Source: Blautia sp. An249 (GTDB taxonomy: Bacteria; Bacillota; Clostridia; Lachnospirales; Lachnospiraceae). Taken from it: a DNA stretch of 64,000 bases. The notes beneath the pieces were generated by a model. It was not told the DNA's origin. It searched no databases and was given only the letters and a program-made list of their open reading frames with translations. The stretch spans positions 1 through 64,000 of the forward strand of contig NZ_NFJL01000006.1 in assembly GCF_002159835.1 (NCBI RefSeq). The letters are read 5' to 3'. A program made the position numbers and the translations under genes. Below, in pieces: positions 25,959 through 35,456 of the stretch; position 1 is the first letter of the stretch; every line of letters starts with the position of its first letter.

Positions 25959-26005
25959 CTGTTATCAGAAGAAAAAATAAATATAAAAATCAGGGGGACA
26001 AAAGG

Positions 26006-26749
26006 ATGAGATTAAAAGACAAAGTAGCAATTGTAACAGGAGCAGGCAGAGGACTTGGAAAAGGAATTGCCCTTAAGTTGGCAGAAGAGGGAGCAAAAGT
26101 GGTGATTGCAGATATGAATCTGGCAGAGGATGTTGTATCTGAAATTACAGAAAAAGGCCAGACGGCTTCCTGCATTAAAGTAAATGTTGCGGATCAGGCG
26201 GAAGTTGCAGCTATGGTGCAGTTTGCAGCAGATACTTACGGAACACTTGACATTATGGTAAATAATGCAGGGATCAACCGGGACGGTATGCTTCATAAGA
26301 TGCCGAAGGAGAACTGGGATACGGTGATTGCAGTTGACCTGACAGGAACTTTCTACGGGACACAGGAAGCACTGAAATATATGCGTACAAAAAATTACGG
26401 ACGTATCATCAATATTTCATCAGGAAGCTGGCTGGGAAATATCGGACAGGCAAACTATGCGGCTGCGAAAGCCGGAGTTGTGGGACTGACCAAGACAGCG
26501 GCCCGGGAGAATGCAAAGAAAGGAATTACATGTAATGCTATTTGCCCGGGATTTATTGAGACAGATATGACTTTGAAGTTAAAAGAAGTAAACGACGGTG
26601 CGGCATGGGAAAGCATGATGCAGAGAATCCCTATGGGATATGCAGGAAAACCGTCAGATGTTGGCAATATGGTAGCCTTTCTGGCATCCGACGAAGCTGC
26701 ATATATAACGTCAGAAGTGATTAATGTAGGCGGAGGAATGATTGTATAG
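26006..26749 (+). CDS. SDR-family 3-oxoacyl reductase / dehydrogenase (FabG-like)
   Basis: The 247-aa short-chain dehydrogenase has the cofactor motif [10 protein letters not shown] near residues 12-21, [11 protein letters not shown], the catalytic serine region [11 protein letters not shown] and Y-x-x-x-K in NYAAAKAG. It resembles FabG and acetoacetyl-CoA reductases. In this operon, between CoA-activating enzymes and a thiolase, the likely step is interconversion of a 3-hydroxyacyl-CoA and a 3-oxoacyl-CoA. An AGGGGG site lies eight bases before ATG 26006. Confidence 0.88.
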   Translation: MRLKDKVAIVTGAGRGLGKGIALKLAEEGAKVVIADMNLAEDVVSEITEKGQTASCIKVNVADQAEVAAMVQFAADTYGTLDIMVNNAGINRDGMLHKMPKENWDTVIAVDLTGTFYGTQEALKYMRTKNYGRIINISSGSWLGNIGQANYAAAKAGVVGLTKTAARENAKKGITCNAICPGFIETDMTLKLKEVNDGAAWESMMQRIPMGYAGKPSDVGNMVAFLASDEAAYITSEVINVGGGMIV

Positions 26750-26796
26750 CAAAGGAAGTAACCGGAAGGTTTTATAGAAGAAGAGGAGGATATAGA

Positions 26797-27984
26797 ATGG
26801 ACGGATTAAAAGAAGTAGTGATAGTAAGCGGAGTGAGACTTCCGGTAGGATCTTACGGAGGAAGTCTGAAAGATATTCCTGCAATTGACCTGGGTGCAAT
26901 GGTAGTGAAAGAAGCGGTAAAAAGGGCAGGAATCCAGCCCTCAGATGTAAATGAAGTTATTGTGGGACAAGTAGGAGAAGTTGCAGAGAACGGATTTATT
27001 GCCCGTGCGATAAGCTTAAAGGCAGGAATGCCTAAAGAGTGTACAGCATATTCTGTGAACCGGCAGTGTGGATCCAGCCTGCAGGCCATTGCAGATGCAG
27101 TCATGGAGATTCAGACAGGGTTTGCAGATGTAGTGGTTGCAGCCGGTGCGGAGAACATTTCACAGCTTCCCTATTACGTAAAAGACGCCCGCTGGGGAGC
27201 AAGAATGGGACATAAATCCTTTGAGGACGGTGTAATTGATATTCTTACGTGGCCGTTAGACGGAAATCATAACGGGGTAACAGCGGAAAATGTGGCAAGA
27301 GAATACAACGTGACAAGAGAAGAACAGGATCAGTTTGCTCTTGAGAGCCATCAGAAAGCGTGTGCAGCGATTAAAGCAGGAAAATTCAAAGAGGAAATAC
27401 TTCCTGTGGAACTGAAAGACAGAAAGGGAAATGTAACAGTCTTTGATACAGACGAGGGTCCCAGAGACGGCCAGACAATAGAGAAACTGCAGAAACTTCG
27501 TCCGTGCTTTGTAAAGGGCGGAACCGTAACTGCGGGCAATTCCTCTTCCCTAAATGACGGGGCGGCGGCAGTCGTTGTGATGTCCAGAGAAAAGGCAGAA
27601 GAACTGGGAGTTGTTCCAAAGCTGAAAATTGAGGGCTATACTGTGGCCGGATTTGACGCAGAGCTGATGGGCTATTCCCCGAAGCTCTCCAGCGAACAAC
27701 TGGCAGAGAAACTGAACATCAATTTAGCAGACATTGATATGTTTGAGATTAATGAAGCTTTCGCAAGTCAGGCATATGCCGTCTCCAGAGATCTGGGACT
27801 TGATAAAAACAAGGTGAATATTTATGGAGGAGGTATCTCCATCGGACATCCCATCGGCGCTACTGGATGCATCCTTGCGGTTAAAGTACTCTATGAACTG
27901 ATGCGGACAGATAAAAAAGACGCAATGATCTCCATGTGTATCGGCGGTGGCCAGGGAATCTCCATGTACTTTACAAAGTGCTGA
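26797..27984 (+). CDS. Thiolase (acetyl-CoA C-acyltransferase)
   Basis: The 395-aa thiolase has the nucleophilic cysteine C91 in VNRQCGSSLQAI, the NEAFASQAYAV block, the GGGISIGHPIGATGC histidine block and the C-terminal CIGGGQGISMYF cysteine block. All catalytic residues are present. Thiolytic cleavage of a 3-oxoacyl-CoA gives acetyl-CoA and a shortened acyl-CoA; the reverse direction builds acetoacetyl-CoA. Set behind a CoA ligase, CoA-transferase and SDR, cleavage fits a catabolic operon. A GAGGAGGA site precedes the ATG. Confidence 0.93.
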   Translation: MDGLKEVVIVSGVRLPVGSYGGSLKDIPAIDLGAMVVKEAVKRAGIQPSDVNEVIVGQVGEVAENGFIARAISLKAGMPKECTAYSVNRQCGSSLQAIADAVMEIQTGFADVVVAAGAENISQLPYYVKDARWGARMGHKSFEDGVIDILTWPLDGNHNGVTAENVAREYNVTREEQDQFALESHQKACAAIKAGKFKEEILPVELKDRKGNVTVFDTDEGPRDGQTIEKLQKLRPCFVKGGTVTAGNSSSLNDGAAAVVVMSREKAEELGVVPKLKIEGYTVAGFDAELMGYSPKLSSEQLAEKLNINLADIDMFEINEAFASQAYAVSRDLGLDKNKVNIYGGGISIGHPIGATGCILAVKVLYELMRTDKKDAMISMCIGGGQGISMYFTKC

Positions 27985-28026
27985 TAAACAGGGAGAAAAA
28001 AGAATTTTAAGAAAGGAACGAGGACA

Positions 28027-28653
28027 ATGAAAATAGGTGTAATTAATGAAGTCAGCGCAAGTCAGAGAAATGAGGACATTGTTCAGGCAATCCGTGAAGC
28101 CACAGATGCAGAAGTTTTAAATTTCGGGATGAAAAATCCCGAGGAAGAACCACAGCTGACGTATATCCAGACCAGCTATATGGCGGCCGTTCTGCTGGGC
28201 ACGAAGGCGTGTGACTTTGTGGTAAGCGGCTGCGGTACAGGACAGGGATTCTTAAATGCGGTGATGCAGTTTCCGGGCGTAAGCTGCGGACTGATCGCAG
28301 ATCCCCTGGATGCATGGCTCTTTTCCCAGATTAATGGGGGAAACTGTATTTCTCTTCCCCTGAATAAGGGATATGGATGGGCGGCAGATATTAACCTGAA
28401 GTACATCTTTGAGAAACTGTTTGCAGATCCCTTTGGACAGGGGTACCCCAAAAGCAGGGCTCAGAGCCAGGGAGAAAGCAGAAAGATTCTCTCAGACCTT
28501 TCCCGGATGGCCCATAAGAGTCTGGCCGAAATTCTGAAAAATACAGATGTTGAAATTTTAAGACCGGTGGTGGCAAATCAGGCGTTTATGGACGCAGTGA
28601 CGGCCACGTCAGAAGAGGAGATAAAGAATATTCTGAAAAATATCCGGCCGTGA
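28027..28653 (+). CDS. RpiB/LacA/LacB-family isomerase-like protein
   Basis: The 208-aa protein starts MKIGVINEVSASQRNEDIV and has the phosphate-site loop VVSGCGTGQGF plus ADPLDAWLFSQINGGNCISLP, as in RpiB and LacAB. RpiB proteins are near 150 aa; this one has an extra C-terminal segment of about 60 residues (KSLAEILKNTDVEILRP). The family isomerises aldose and ketose phosphates through an enediol. Here the substrate may be a sugar phosphate or a related polyol product. It lies between the thiolase and the second SDR, 43 bases after the thiolase stop. Confidence 0.8.
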   Translation: MKIGVINEVSASQRNEDIVQAIREATDAEVLNFGMKNPEEEPQLTYIQTSYMAAVLLGTKACDFVVSGCGTGQGFLNAVMQFPGVSCGLIADPLDAWLFSQINGGNCISLPLNKGYGWAADINLKYIFEKLFADPFGQGYPKSRAQSQGESRKILSDLSRMAHKSLAEILKNTDVEILRPVVANQAFMDAVTATSEEEIKNILKNIRP

Positions 28654-28683
28654 AAGAAATTCATATTAGAGGAGGAAGCAGGT

Positions 28684-29457
28684 ATGAATACGTTTATTAA
28701 TAAATTTGATTTAACAGGAAGAAAAGCAATTGTTACAGGCGGTGCAAAGGGGCTTTGCAATGGTATGGCTCAGGCTTTGCATGATTCCGGTGCAGAGGTG
28801 GTACTCCTGGATATTCTGGATCTTGTGGAAGAGTCTGCAAAGGAAATGGGAAAAGAAGGCGCCCCCGTACATGCGGTAAAAGGGGATCTTTCCAAACCGG
28901 AGACACTGGATGATGTGTATGCGGAGTGTCTGGAAAAGCTGGGAGGACGTGTTGATATTCTGCTGAATGGAGCAGGGATTCAGTACCGCTGCCCCGCGGT
29001 TGACTTTCCTGCTGACAAATGGCAGAAGATTCTCGATATAAACTTAAGCGGCGTATTTCATATGTCTCAGCGTGCAGGACGTACCATGCTGGAACAGGGC
29101 TATGGAAGAATTATTAATGTCTGCTCCATGACCGCTTACTTTGCCAGTGTTATGATCCCCGCATACAGCGCAAGCAAAGCCGGCGTTATGCAGCTTACCC
29201 GGGCATTCTCCAATGAGTGGGCCCACAAAGGGGTAACTGTAAATGCCATTGCTCCCGGATATATGGCCACTGAGCTGACGGCAAACATGAAGGAAGTAAA
29301 TCCAAAACAGTACGAAGAGATTACAGGAAGAATCCCCATGGGACGCTGGGGAAATCCGGAAGATTTGCAGGGAGCCGTTATTTTCCTTGCTTCAGAGGCA
29401 GCATCCTACGTATCCGGCGCTATTCTTCCGATTGACGGCGGATTTATGGGAAAATAG
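28684..29457 (+). CDS. SDR-family polyol/uronate dehydrogenase (KduD/gluconate 5-dehydrogenase-like)
   Basis: The 257-aa enzyme has TGGAKGLCNGMA near residues 18-29, where the third glycine of the usual TGxxxGxG motif is Cys. It also has LLNGAGIQYRCPA, INVCSMTAYFAS, the catalytic YSASKAGV and the C-terminal GAILPIDGGFMGK. The overall look is of KduD or gluconate 5-dehydrogenase, NAD(P)-dependent oxidation of a hydroxyl next to a carboxylate or ring carbon. Its position between the RpiB-like and IolD-like genes suggests that it makes or uses a keto sugar acid or cyclic ketone. AGAGGAGGAAG precedes the start. Confidence 0.88.
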   Translation: MNTFINKFDLTGRKAIVTGGAKGLCNGMAQALHDSGAEVVLLDILDLVEESAKEMGKEGAPVHAVKGDLSKPETLDDVYAECLEKLGGRVDILLNGAGIQYRCPAVDFPADKWQKILDINLSGVFHMSQRAGRTMLEQGYGRIINVCSMTAYFASVMIPAYSASKAGVMQLTRAFSNEWAHKGVTVNAIAPGYMATELTANMKEVNPKQYEEITGRIPMGRWGNPEDLQGAVIFLASEAASYVSGAILPIDGGFMGK

Positions 29458-29480
29458 AACAGTTAAATGGGAGGTACAAA

Positions 29481-31361
29481 ATGAATAACGAAAGAATCGA
29501 ACAAAGAAGAAAACGTGCCCGGGAAATAAAAAAGTATGGTACCGTTCAAAAGGCAGTTGCTGCAGGAGCGCTGGAGCAGTTTCAGGATATTAGTCTCAGC
29601 GAAGCAGTGGTTTTAGGACTGGTAAACCAGGGTGTAAAGAATTTCGTGGGAATTTTCGGCCATGGAATGACCGATGTGGGCGAGGCCCTTCGTATCTATG
29701 AAGAGGAAGGTGCAGTGAAGACAGTAAATGTCCGCAATGAAGTAGAGGCGGCACATATTGCTTCTATGCTGAAATGGAAATATAATGAAACTTCTGCTGT
29801 ATTTACCTCTATCGGACCGGGCGCTCTGCAGGCAACAGCAGGTTCTCTGGCAGCTTTGGCAAATGGGCTGGGTGTGTATTATTTATTTGGAGATGAGACC
29901 AGCCACAGTGAAGGACCCAATATGCAGCAAATCCCCAGAAGAGAGCAGGAGCTGTTCCTGAAGCTGCTGTCAACATTCGGACCGGCGTATTCACTGCATA
30001 CTCCGGAGGCTGTCTTTACAGCGTTAAAAAGAGGAGATGCCGCCGTACACGGAAGAACGAAACAGACTCCGTTCTATCTATTGCTGCCTATGAATATTCA
30101 GCCAAAGGTTATGGAAAGCTGCAACCTTCTGGAGCTTGTGGAAGCTTCCGAAGAGTCTAAGATTGTAAGCGTGGATGCGAAGTGCTATGAAGAAGCAGCT
30201 AAGGCTATCGCTCAGGCGGCCAGAGTTACAGTAAAGGCAGGCGGAGGAGCGAAAAGAGTTCCGGCCAAAGTCATTGAGGAATTCTTAGAAGCTTCAGACG
30301 CTGTATATGTACATGGCCCCCAGGTACCGGGATTATACCCCTATTCTAAGGAACGCAACATGGGTGTCGGCGGTTCCAAGGGATCGATCTGCGGAAATTA
30401 TGCCATGAATGAAAGTGATCTGGTGGTGGCTGTAGGAGCAAGGGGAGTCTGCCAGTGGGACAGCTCGGGAACAGCCTTTCGCAATGCGAAAAAAATTGTG
30501 AACATCAACTGTGATTATGACGACCTTGCCCAGTATGGAAACTCTGTCCGTATTCAGGGAGACGCAGAGGAAGTATTGGTAAGATTAACCGCATTGCTGA
30601 AAAAGGAAAATAAAAAAGTAAATCCTGAATGGTTAAAAACCTGTGTGGAAAAGAAGGCAGAGTGGGAAGCTTATAAGCAGGCGAGATATGATCATCCTGT
30701 TTTAATGGATGAAAAGCGTGGGGAATCCATTCTTACGGAGCCGGCTGCAATTAAGAAAGCCGTTGATTTTGCAGATGCCCATAACTGTATCAAGATTTTT
30801 GACGCGGGGGATGTGCAGGCAAACGGTTTCCAGATTGTGACGGATGAAAAGCCGGGACAGACTATTACAGATACGGGCTCCTCTTATATGGGATTTGCAG
30901 TGTCCTCCACCCTTGCCTTTGCGCTGGCAGGAGGAAAAGATTATCCTGTGGCCTTTACCGGCGACGGAAGCTTCATGATGAATCCACAGATTCTCATTGA
31001 CGCAGTTGAACACGGATTAAAGGGAATGATTGTGCTCTTTGACAATCGCCGTATGGGTGCAATTACAAGCCTGCAGTATGGCCAGTATGACGTGGAATTT
31101 AAGACAGACGACGGGGTTGTAGTGGACTATGTTCAGATGGCGGAATCCGTAAAGGGCGTGAAAGGTTTTTACGGAGGAAGCACCTTAGAAGAATTTGAAA
31201 AAGCGCTGGAGCAGGCATATGCCCATGACGGTCTGTCGCTGGTACATGTTCCCGTTTATTTCGGAAGAGAAGAATTCGGCGGACTTGGCACATTTGGCGA
31301 CTGGAATGTAGGTAACTGGTGTGAGAGAGTTCAGAAGATGAAACATACCATTGGTTTTTAA
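29481..31361 (+). CDS. IolD-like ThDP-dependent C-C hydrolase
   Basis: The 626-aa protein has the three-domain plan of ThDP enzymes. Motifs: GIFGHGMTDVGEAL, NEVEAAHIA with the catalytic Glu, FTSIGPGALQATAG, and the ThDP-binding GDGSFMMNPQILIDA ending in NRRMG. The FGHG and GPGA blocks and 600+ aa length match IolD, which opens the ring of a cyclic 1,2-dione in inositol breakdown. Other members of the superfamily, such as acetolactate synthases, fit less well. IolE, IolB, IolC and IolJ are absent nearby, so the pathway differs from the standard one. Confidence 0.75.
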   Translation: MNNERIEQRRKRAREIKKYGTVQKAVAAGALEQFQDISLSEAVVLGLVNQGVKNFVGIFGHGMTDVGEALRIYEEEGAVKTVNVRNEVEAAHIASMLKWKYNETSAVFTSIGPGALQATAGSLAALANGLGVYYLFGDETSHSEGPNMQQIPRREQELFLKLLSTFGPAYSLHTPEAVFTALKRGDAAVHGRTKQTPFYLLLPMNIQPKVMESCNLLELVEASEESKIVSVDAKCYEEAAKAIAQAARVTVKAGGGAKRVPAKVIEEFLEASDAVYVHGPQVPGLYPYSKERNMGVGGSKGSICGNYAMNESDLVVAVGARGVCQWDSSGTAFRNAKKIVNINCDYDDLAQYGNSVRIQGDAEEVLVRLTALLKKENKKVNPEWLKTCVEKKAEWEAYKQARYDHPVLMDEKRGESILTEPAAIKKAVDFADAHNCIKIFDAGDVQANGFQIVTDEKPGQTITDTGSSYMGFAVSSTLAFALAGGKDYPVAFTGDGSFMMNPQILIDAVEHGLKGMIVLFDNRRMGAITSLQYGQYDVEFKTDDGVVVDYVQMAESVKGVKGFYGGSTLEEFEKALEQAYAHDGLSLVHVPVYFGREEFGGLGTFGDWNVGNWCERVQKMKHTIGF

Positions 31362-31375
31362 CAGTGAGGATAAAG

Positions 31376-31409
31376 CGGGCGGTTTCCTGTATGTACAGGA
31401 AGCCGCCTG
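31376..31409 (+). terminator. Hairpin between the IolD-like and MATE genes
   Basis: GGCGGTTTCCTGTA pairs perfectly with TACAGGAAGCCGCC. No T-run follows, so it may only attenuate or stabilise the operon A message. Confidence 0.55.
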
Positions 31410-31435
31410 TCCTGCATAAGGAAGAGGTTTGGAAA

Positions 31436-32812
31436 ATGAAAATGCTTAAGACTGGGTCAGGAGAGGCCTTTTTTACAGAAAACCTCTTTTTTTATAAGAG
31501 ATTTTTTTCGCTTATGGTTATGGTACTTCTCCAGAATATCGCAGCGTATACCGTAAATATGGCAGATAATATTATGCTGGGAAATTACAGTCAGAATAGT
31601 CTTTCCGCAGCGGCAGCAGTAAATCAGATATTTTTTATCGTTCAGCAAATTGCCCTGGCAGTGGGGGAAGGCTTTATAGTAATAGGTTCTCAGTATTGGG
31701 GACAGAAGCGCACAGAACCTCTTTGTCATCTGGCGGGAACAGCCTTAAAGACAGGGATGTTCTTCGGTATAGCTATTGCAGCAGGATGTTCTGCATTTCC
31801 ACAGGCTATTATGGAATTGTTTACAAAAGACCCTGCAGTAACGGCACAGGGAATGGAATATATGGTCATTTTGAAGTATACATTTGTTCTGTTTATTATT
31901 ACGAATGTACTGCTTGCTGTTCTGAGATGTGTGGAGACGGTGAAAATTTCTATTTTTGCCTCATTTATAACGCTGCTGATTAACATATGTGGAAATTATC
32001 TGCTGATATATGGAAACTGGGGATTTCCCAGGCTGGGAATAAGAGGAGCGGGGATTGCCACACTGATTGCGCGTATTGGGGAATTGGCTATTGTTTTAGT
32101 ATATATTTTTAAATTTGATACGAAAATAAAACTTACTGTCAGAAAGATTTTAAAAACAGATAGATCTCTTCGCAGAGACTACATAAAAGTGGAGATCCCT
32201 GTTATGCTTTCACAGCTTTTGTGGGCGGTAGCTGTTCCGCTGCAGACAGCCCTTCTTGGTCATATGTCTTCTGAAGCAATGGCGGCAAATTCTATTGCAA
32301 CCACATTTTATCAGTATTTAAAAGTGATTGTAATGGCAGTATCCTCTGCTTCTGCAGTTATGATTGGCAGCGCAGTGGGATCCGGAGATAGAGAAAAAGT
32401 ACGTTCTGAAGCAAGAACGTTATCCGTTTTCGATGCGGGAATAGGAGTGATTCTGGGATCTGCCCTATTTCTGCTGAAAGAACCGCTGCTTGGACTGTAT
32501 AGTCTGACTGAAAATACTCGGACACTGGCCAGCCAGATGATGACAGTTATGAGCATTGTTATGGCTGGAATGTCTTATCAGATGCCGGTCAGTTCCGGAA
32601 TCCTGCGGGGAGGAGGAGATACAGGATTTTTTATGATGATGAATCTTATCTGTACATGGGGAGTAGTGATTCCACTGTCTTTCATTGGTGTGTTCTGGTG
32701 GCACTGCTCTGCTGTGGAAACAGTTATTCTGATACAATCGGATCAGATATTTAAAGTAGTACCGGTATTTCTGCGGTTTTGCAGTTATAAATGGATAAAA
32801 AGGCTGGCCTGA
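31436..32812 (+). CDS. MATE-family efflux transporter
   Basis: I take ATG 31436 behind GAGG, giving 458 aa; a GTG at 31364 lies before the hairpin. The protein has about twelve hydrophobic segments in two halves, with family blocks MADNIMLGNYSQNSLSAAAA, GSQYWGQKR, GIRGAGIATLIAR and SSGILRGGGDTGF. MATE proteins export drugs or metabolites using Na+ or H+ gradients. As the last gene of operon A it could export a pathway side product or an antibiotic-like form of the substrate. The DNA is complete with no frameshift. Confidence 0.88.
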   Translation: MKMLKTGSGEAFFTENLFFYKRFFSLMVMVLLQNIAAYTVNMADNIMLGNYSQNSLSAAAAVNQIFFIVQQIALAVGEGFIVIGSQYWGQKRTEPLCHLAGTALKTGMFFGIAIAAGCSAFPQAIMELFTKDPAVTAQGMEYMVILKYTFVLFIITNVLLAVLRCVETVKISIFASFITLLINICGNYLLIYGNWGFPRLGIRGAGIATLIARIGELAIVLVYIFKFDTKIKLTVRKILKTDRSLRRDYIKVEIPVMLSQLLWAVAVPLQTALLGHMSSEAMAANSIATTFYQYLKVIVMAVSSASAVMIGSAVGSGDREKVRSEARTLSVFDAGIGVILGSALFLLKEPLLGLYSLTENTRTLASQMMTVMSIVMAGMSYQMPVSSGILRGGGDTGFFMMMNLICTWGVVIPLSFIGVFWWHCSAVETVILIQSDQIFKVVPVFLRFCSYKWIKRLA

Positions 32813-32843
32813 AAATATAATGCTTTTCGGGCCGCCTTTTTTA
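32799..32843. terminator. Terminator after the MATE gene
   Basis: AAGGC...GCCTT hairpin with inner TGAAAA/TTTTCG pairing and a T-run. It separates the convergent MATE and AraC genes. Confidence 0.8.
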
Positions 32844-32868
32844 TTACAGCAAACGTTGCATTATTCTG

Positions 32869-33801
32869 TTAGATCCGGTTCTTTTTCCGATAATCTTTCG
32901 GGGTACACCCCATAAATTCCTGAAATACTTTACTGAAATAGCTGCTGGAGCTGAAACCGCAGTTTTCGCTTATGGTGATAATACTCTCATTTGTCCGCAG
33001 CAGCATCTGAGATGCCGTACGGATGCGGTATTCACTGAGATAATTCACAGGAGGAATTTTTATACACCGCTGAAAGCAGCGGCTGCATTCCCGGGTGCTG
33101 ATGCTGGCGGAGGCGGCAATGTCCTCGAGAGTTACTTTTTCTGCAAAATGTTTATGGATATAATCCATCATTGTCTTCAGTCGTTCCGCATCAATAGTGT
33201 TTCTTTCAACTGTCTGTGAACGTAATTCTTTCGTTTCTTCAAAAAGCAGATACCACAGGCGGCTTAATTCTATTCTGATCTCAAATTCATATCCGGATGG
33301 CTCTGTGCGGCTTAACTCTATAACCTTCAGAACTTTTTCTATCATACGGATTCTGGGGTAAGAGTCGGGAGAGATAACATAAACCTGAAAGGCCTTATTC
33401 TGTATGATGGGAAGAAAATATTTTTGTTCAAGAATGCTGTTGTACATTCCGGACAGAAAGTGCATATCGAACAGGTGGGCATAGGTTCTGCAGCCGCTCA
33501 TTCTGTTATGAGATCCTATGGTGTGCAGGACGCCGGAATTTATAAAAACAACGGTTCCCTTTGGAAGGATGTAGGTGTTGTCTGACGTACGCAGTTCTGC
33601 CGTACCTTCTTCGATATAATCAAATTCCAGAAGAGGATGCCAGTGCCATGTAAGATAACGGTTCATGTATTTGTTCAAATCCGTATAGTTACAGACATAT
33701 GGAAAGGTTGCGGCATCCATGGGAAGAATTTCTTTTTGTTCCGGTGTGGTTTGAAAATCAGATGAAGATATCATAAGTCTCCTCCTGTTATTTTGTGCCA
33801 T
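32869..33801 (-). CDS. AraC-family regulator, likely activator of operons A and B
   Basis: The 310-aa protein has an N-terminal cupin-like sensor (WHWHPLLEFDYIEEGTAEL, then GTVVFINSGVLHTIG). Its C-terminal double HTH reads VTLEDIAASASISTRECSRCF, then ESIITISENCGFSSSSYFSKVFQEFMGCTPKDYRKK. It is divergent from the GPH gene, and operon A lies on the far side of the MATE gene. The identical 19-mer at 22611 and 33902 is the best candidate for its binding site. AraC sensors of this type bind sugars or related small molecules. Confidence 0.9.
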   Translation of the reverse strand: MAQNNRRRLMISSSDFQTTPEQKEILPMDAATFPYVCNYTDLNKYMNRYLTWHWHPLLEFDYIEEGTAELRTSDNTYILPKGTVVFINSGVLHTIGSHNRMSGCRTYAHLFDMHFLSGMYNSILEQKYFLPIIQNKAFQVYVISPDSYPRIRMIEKVLKVIELSRTEPSGYEFEIRIELSRLWYLLFEETKELRSQTVERNTIDAERLKTMMDYIHKHFAEKVTLEDIAASASISTRECSRCFQRCIKIPPVNYLSEYRIRTASQMLLRTNESIITISENCGFSSSSYFSKVFQEFMGCTPKDYRKKNRI

Positions 33802-33901
33802 AAATTAATGTTTTTTGTCTTGAAATTGCTGTTTTTAAAAATGCGATTTGGACAATAAAAATATAAAGGAAAGCCGTAAATTCAAAAAGAAGAAGTAATG
33901 T

Positions 33902-34000
33902 TGGTTAAATTATACAAAAATCAATTAGACTTTGCAAGTCTTGATAGTGGTATTTTATGGCTTGAAGCATATTTAAGGGGGAAAACATAAAAAGTATAAT
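33902..34000 (+). promoter_or_regulatory. Activator motif and promoter of operon B
   Basis: TGGTTAAATTATACAAAAA (33902-33920) lies 93 bases before TATAAT (33995-34000), the same geometry as in front of operon A. The GPH start is 47 bases after the start of the -10 box. It also lies 101 bases from the divergent araC start, so it may serve autoregulation. Confidence 0.75.
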
Positions 34001-34041
34001 AAAAATACAATAAATCAGAGAAAAAATGTAGGAGGGTTGTT

Positions 34042-35415
34042 ATGAACAAAAAAAAGACAGGAGTGTCATTCGGCGTCAGAATGGCATATGGAGGCGGTGA
34101 TGCGGCGGCCAATATCGTTTTTGGTATGATTTCCACAATTTTAACGCTGTTTTACACAGATTATGCGGGCATCCCGGCAGCCACGGTCGGCATTGTTATG
34201 CTGATAACAAGAATATTCGATGGTTTTTCAGATGTTATTATGGGCTACATCATTGAGAATACCCATTCGAAATGGGGAAAAGCCAGACCCTGGCTTTTAT
34301 GGATGTGCGTGCCCTATGCGATTTCCGCTGTACTGCTTTTTGCCGTACCGGATTCCAGCGTTATGACAAAAGCAGTCTATATGTTTGTTACATATAATCT
34401 GTGTACAACCATTTGTTATACGGCAACAAACGTTCCGTATAGTACACTGACATCCATGATTTCCAGAGACCAGCATGACCGTGATATGCTTAGTATTTAC
34501 AGAATGGGGATAGCCCCCTTTGGAAGGATACTGGCAGTAAGCTTTACACTTCCTCTGGTGAAGATGTTCGGAGATACTCAGTCATCATGGGTGAAAACAA
34601 TGGCCATCTGGGCGGCTATTGCCGTGGTTTTAAACCTCTGGTGTTTCGCAAAATGTAAAGAAAATGTGGATATACCGGCAAGGAATGATACCAAAGTGCC
34701 TTTAAGAAAATGTCTGAAAGCCCTACTTACCAATCAGTATTTCTATGCGGGTATCTTCTTTCAGATGTTCCAGAACATACTCTTTGCAATAACGGGAACC
34801 ATGCTTCCCTATTACTGCAAGTATGTATTCGGCAATGATTCATGGCTGTACAGCGCTATGTATACGGCAGAAACCCTGTTAATGATAGTTATCACAATGG
34901 CATTCAGCCCATACCTGCTGAGAAAGTTTGGAAAGAAGAAAATGTCTCTCGGCGGACTGGTGATTGCTTTAGCCGGACAGATTATCTTTATGTTCAATCC
35001 TTATAATCAGACCCTGGTTTTCTTAAGCTGTATCCTGAGGGGAATCGGATTTGCTCCTCTCAACTCTGTCTTCTATGGCTTTGTGAATGAAGCGGTAGAA
35101 TTCGGACAGTGGAAATCTCATATCCGCCAGGAAGGTCCCATTTTTGCAGGCAGCAATATGGGTACGAAATTCGGCGCCGGAGCCGCTTCTGCGCTGATGA
35201 CATCTCTGATGGGATGGGCCGGATATATCAGTACAACAGGGACGACCGTGGTTCAGCCGGACAGTGCGGTCAATATGATTATAGGCATTTATACATGGGG
35301 ACCGATTCTGGTTTACGCAGGGTATACGCTTCTGCTGCTGTTATACAAACTGGATAAGAAGTATCCCGCTATTATGAAAGAATTAGAAGAAAGAGAAGCA
35401 AGAGGAGAACTGTGA
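34042..35415 (+). CDS. GPH-family sugar:cation symporter
   Basis: The 457-aa protein has about twelve membrane segments. Family blocks: MAYGGGDAAANIVFGMIST, the ITRIFDGFSDVIMGYIIE loop, TPWGKARPWLL-like KWGKARPWLLWM, and GFAPLNSVFYGFVNEAVEF. GPH transporters import glycosides, pentosides or hexuronides with Na+ or H+. As first gene of operon B, with the same operator as operon A, it is the probable importer of the operon A substrate. GGAGGG lies before ATG 34042. Confidence 0.92.
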   Translation: MNKKKTGVSFGVRMAYGGGDAAANIVFGMISTILTLFYTDYAGIPAATVGIVMLITRIFDGFSDVIMGYIIENTHSKWGKARPWLLWMCVPYAISAVLLFAVPDSSVMTKAVYMFVTYNLCTTICYTATNVPYSTLTSMISRDQHDRDMLSIYRMGIAPFGRILAVSFTLPLVKMFGDTQSSWVKTMAIWAAIAVVLNLWCFAKCKENVDIPARNDTKVPLRKCLKALLTNQYFYAGIFFQMFQNILFAITGTMLPYYCKYVFGNDSWLYSAMYTAETLLMIVITMAFSPYLLRKFGKKKMSLGGLVIALAGQIIFMFNPYNQTLVFLSCILRGIGFAPLNSVFYGFVNEAVEFGQWKSHIRQEGPIFAGSNMGTKFGAGAASALMTSLMGWAGYISTTGTTVVQPDSAVNMIIGIYTWGPILVYAGYTLLLLLYKLDKKYPAIMKELEEREARGEL

Positions 35416-35456
35416 TATTACAGATACACAGCTCAGATAAAAAAGGAGGATTAAAA

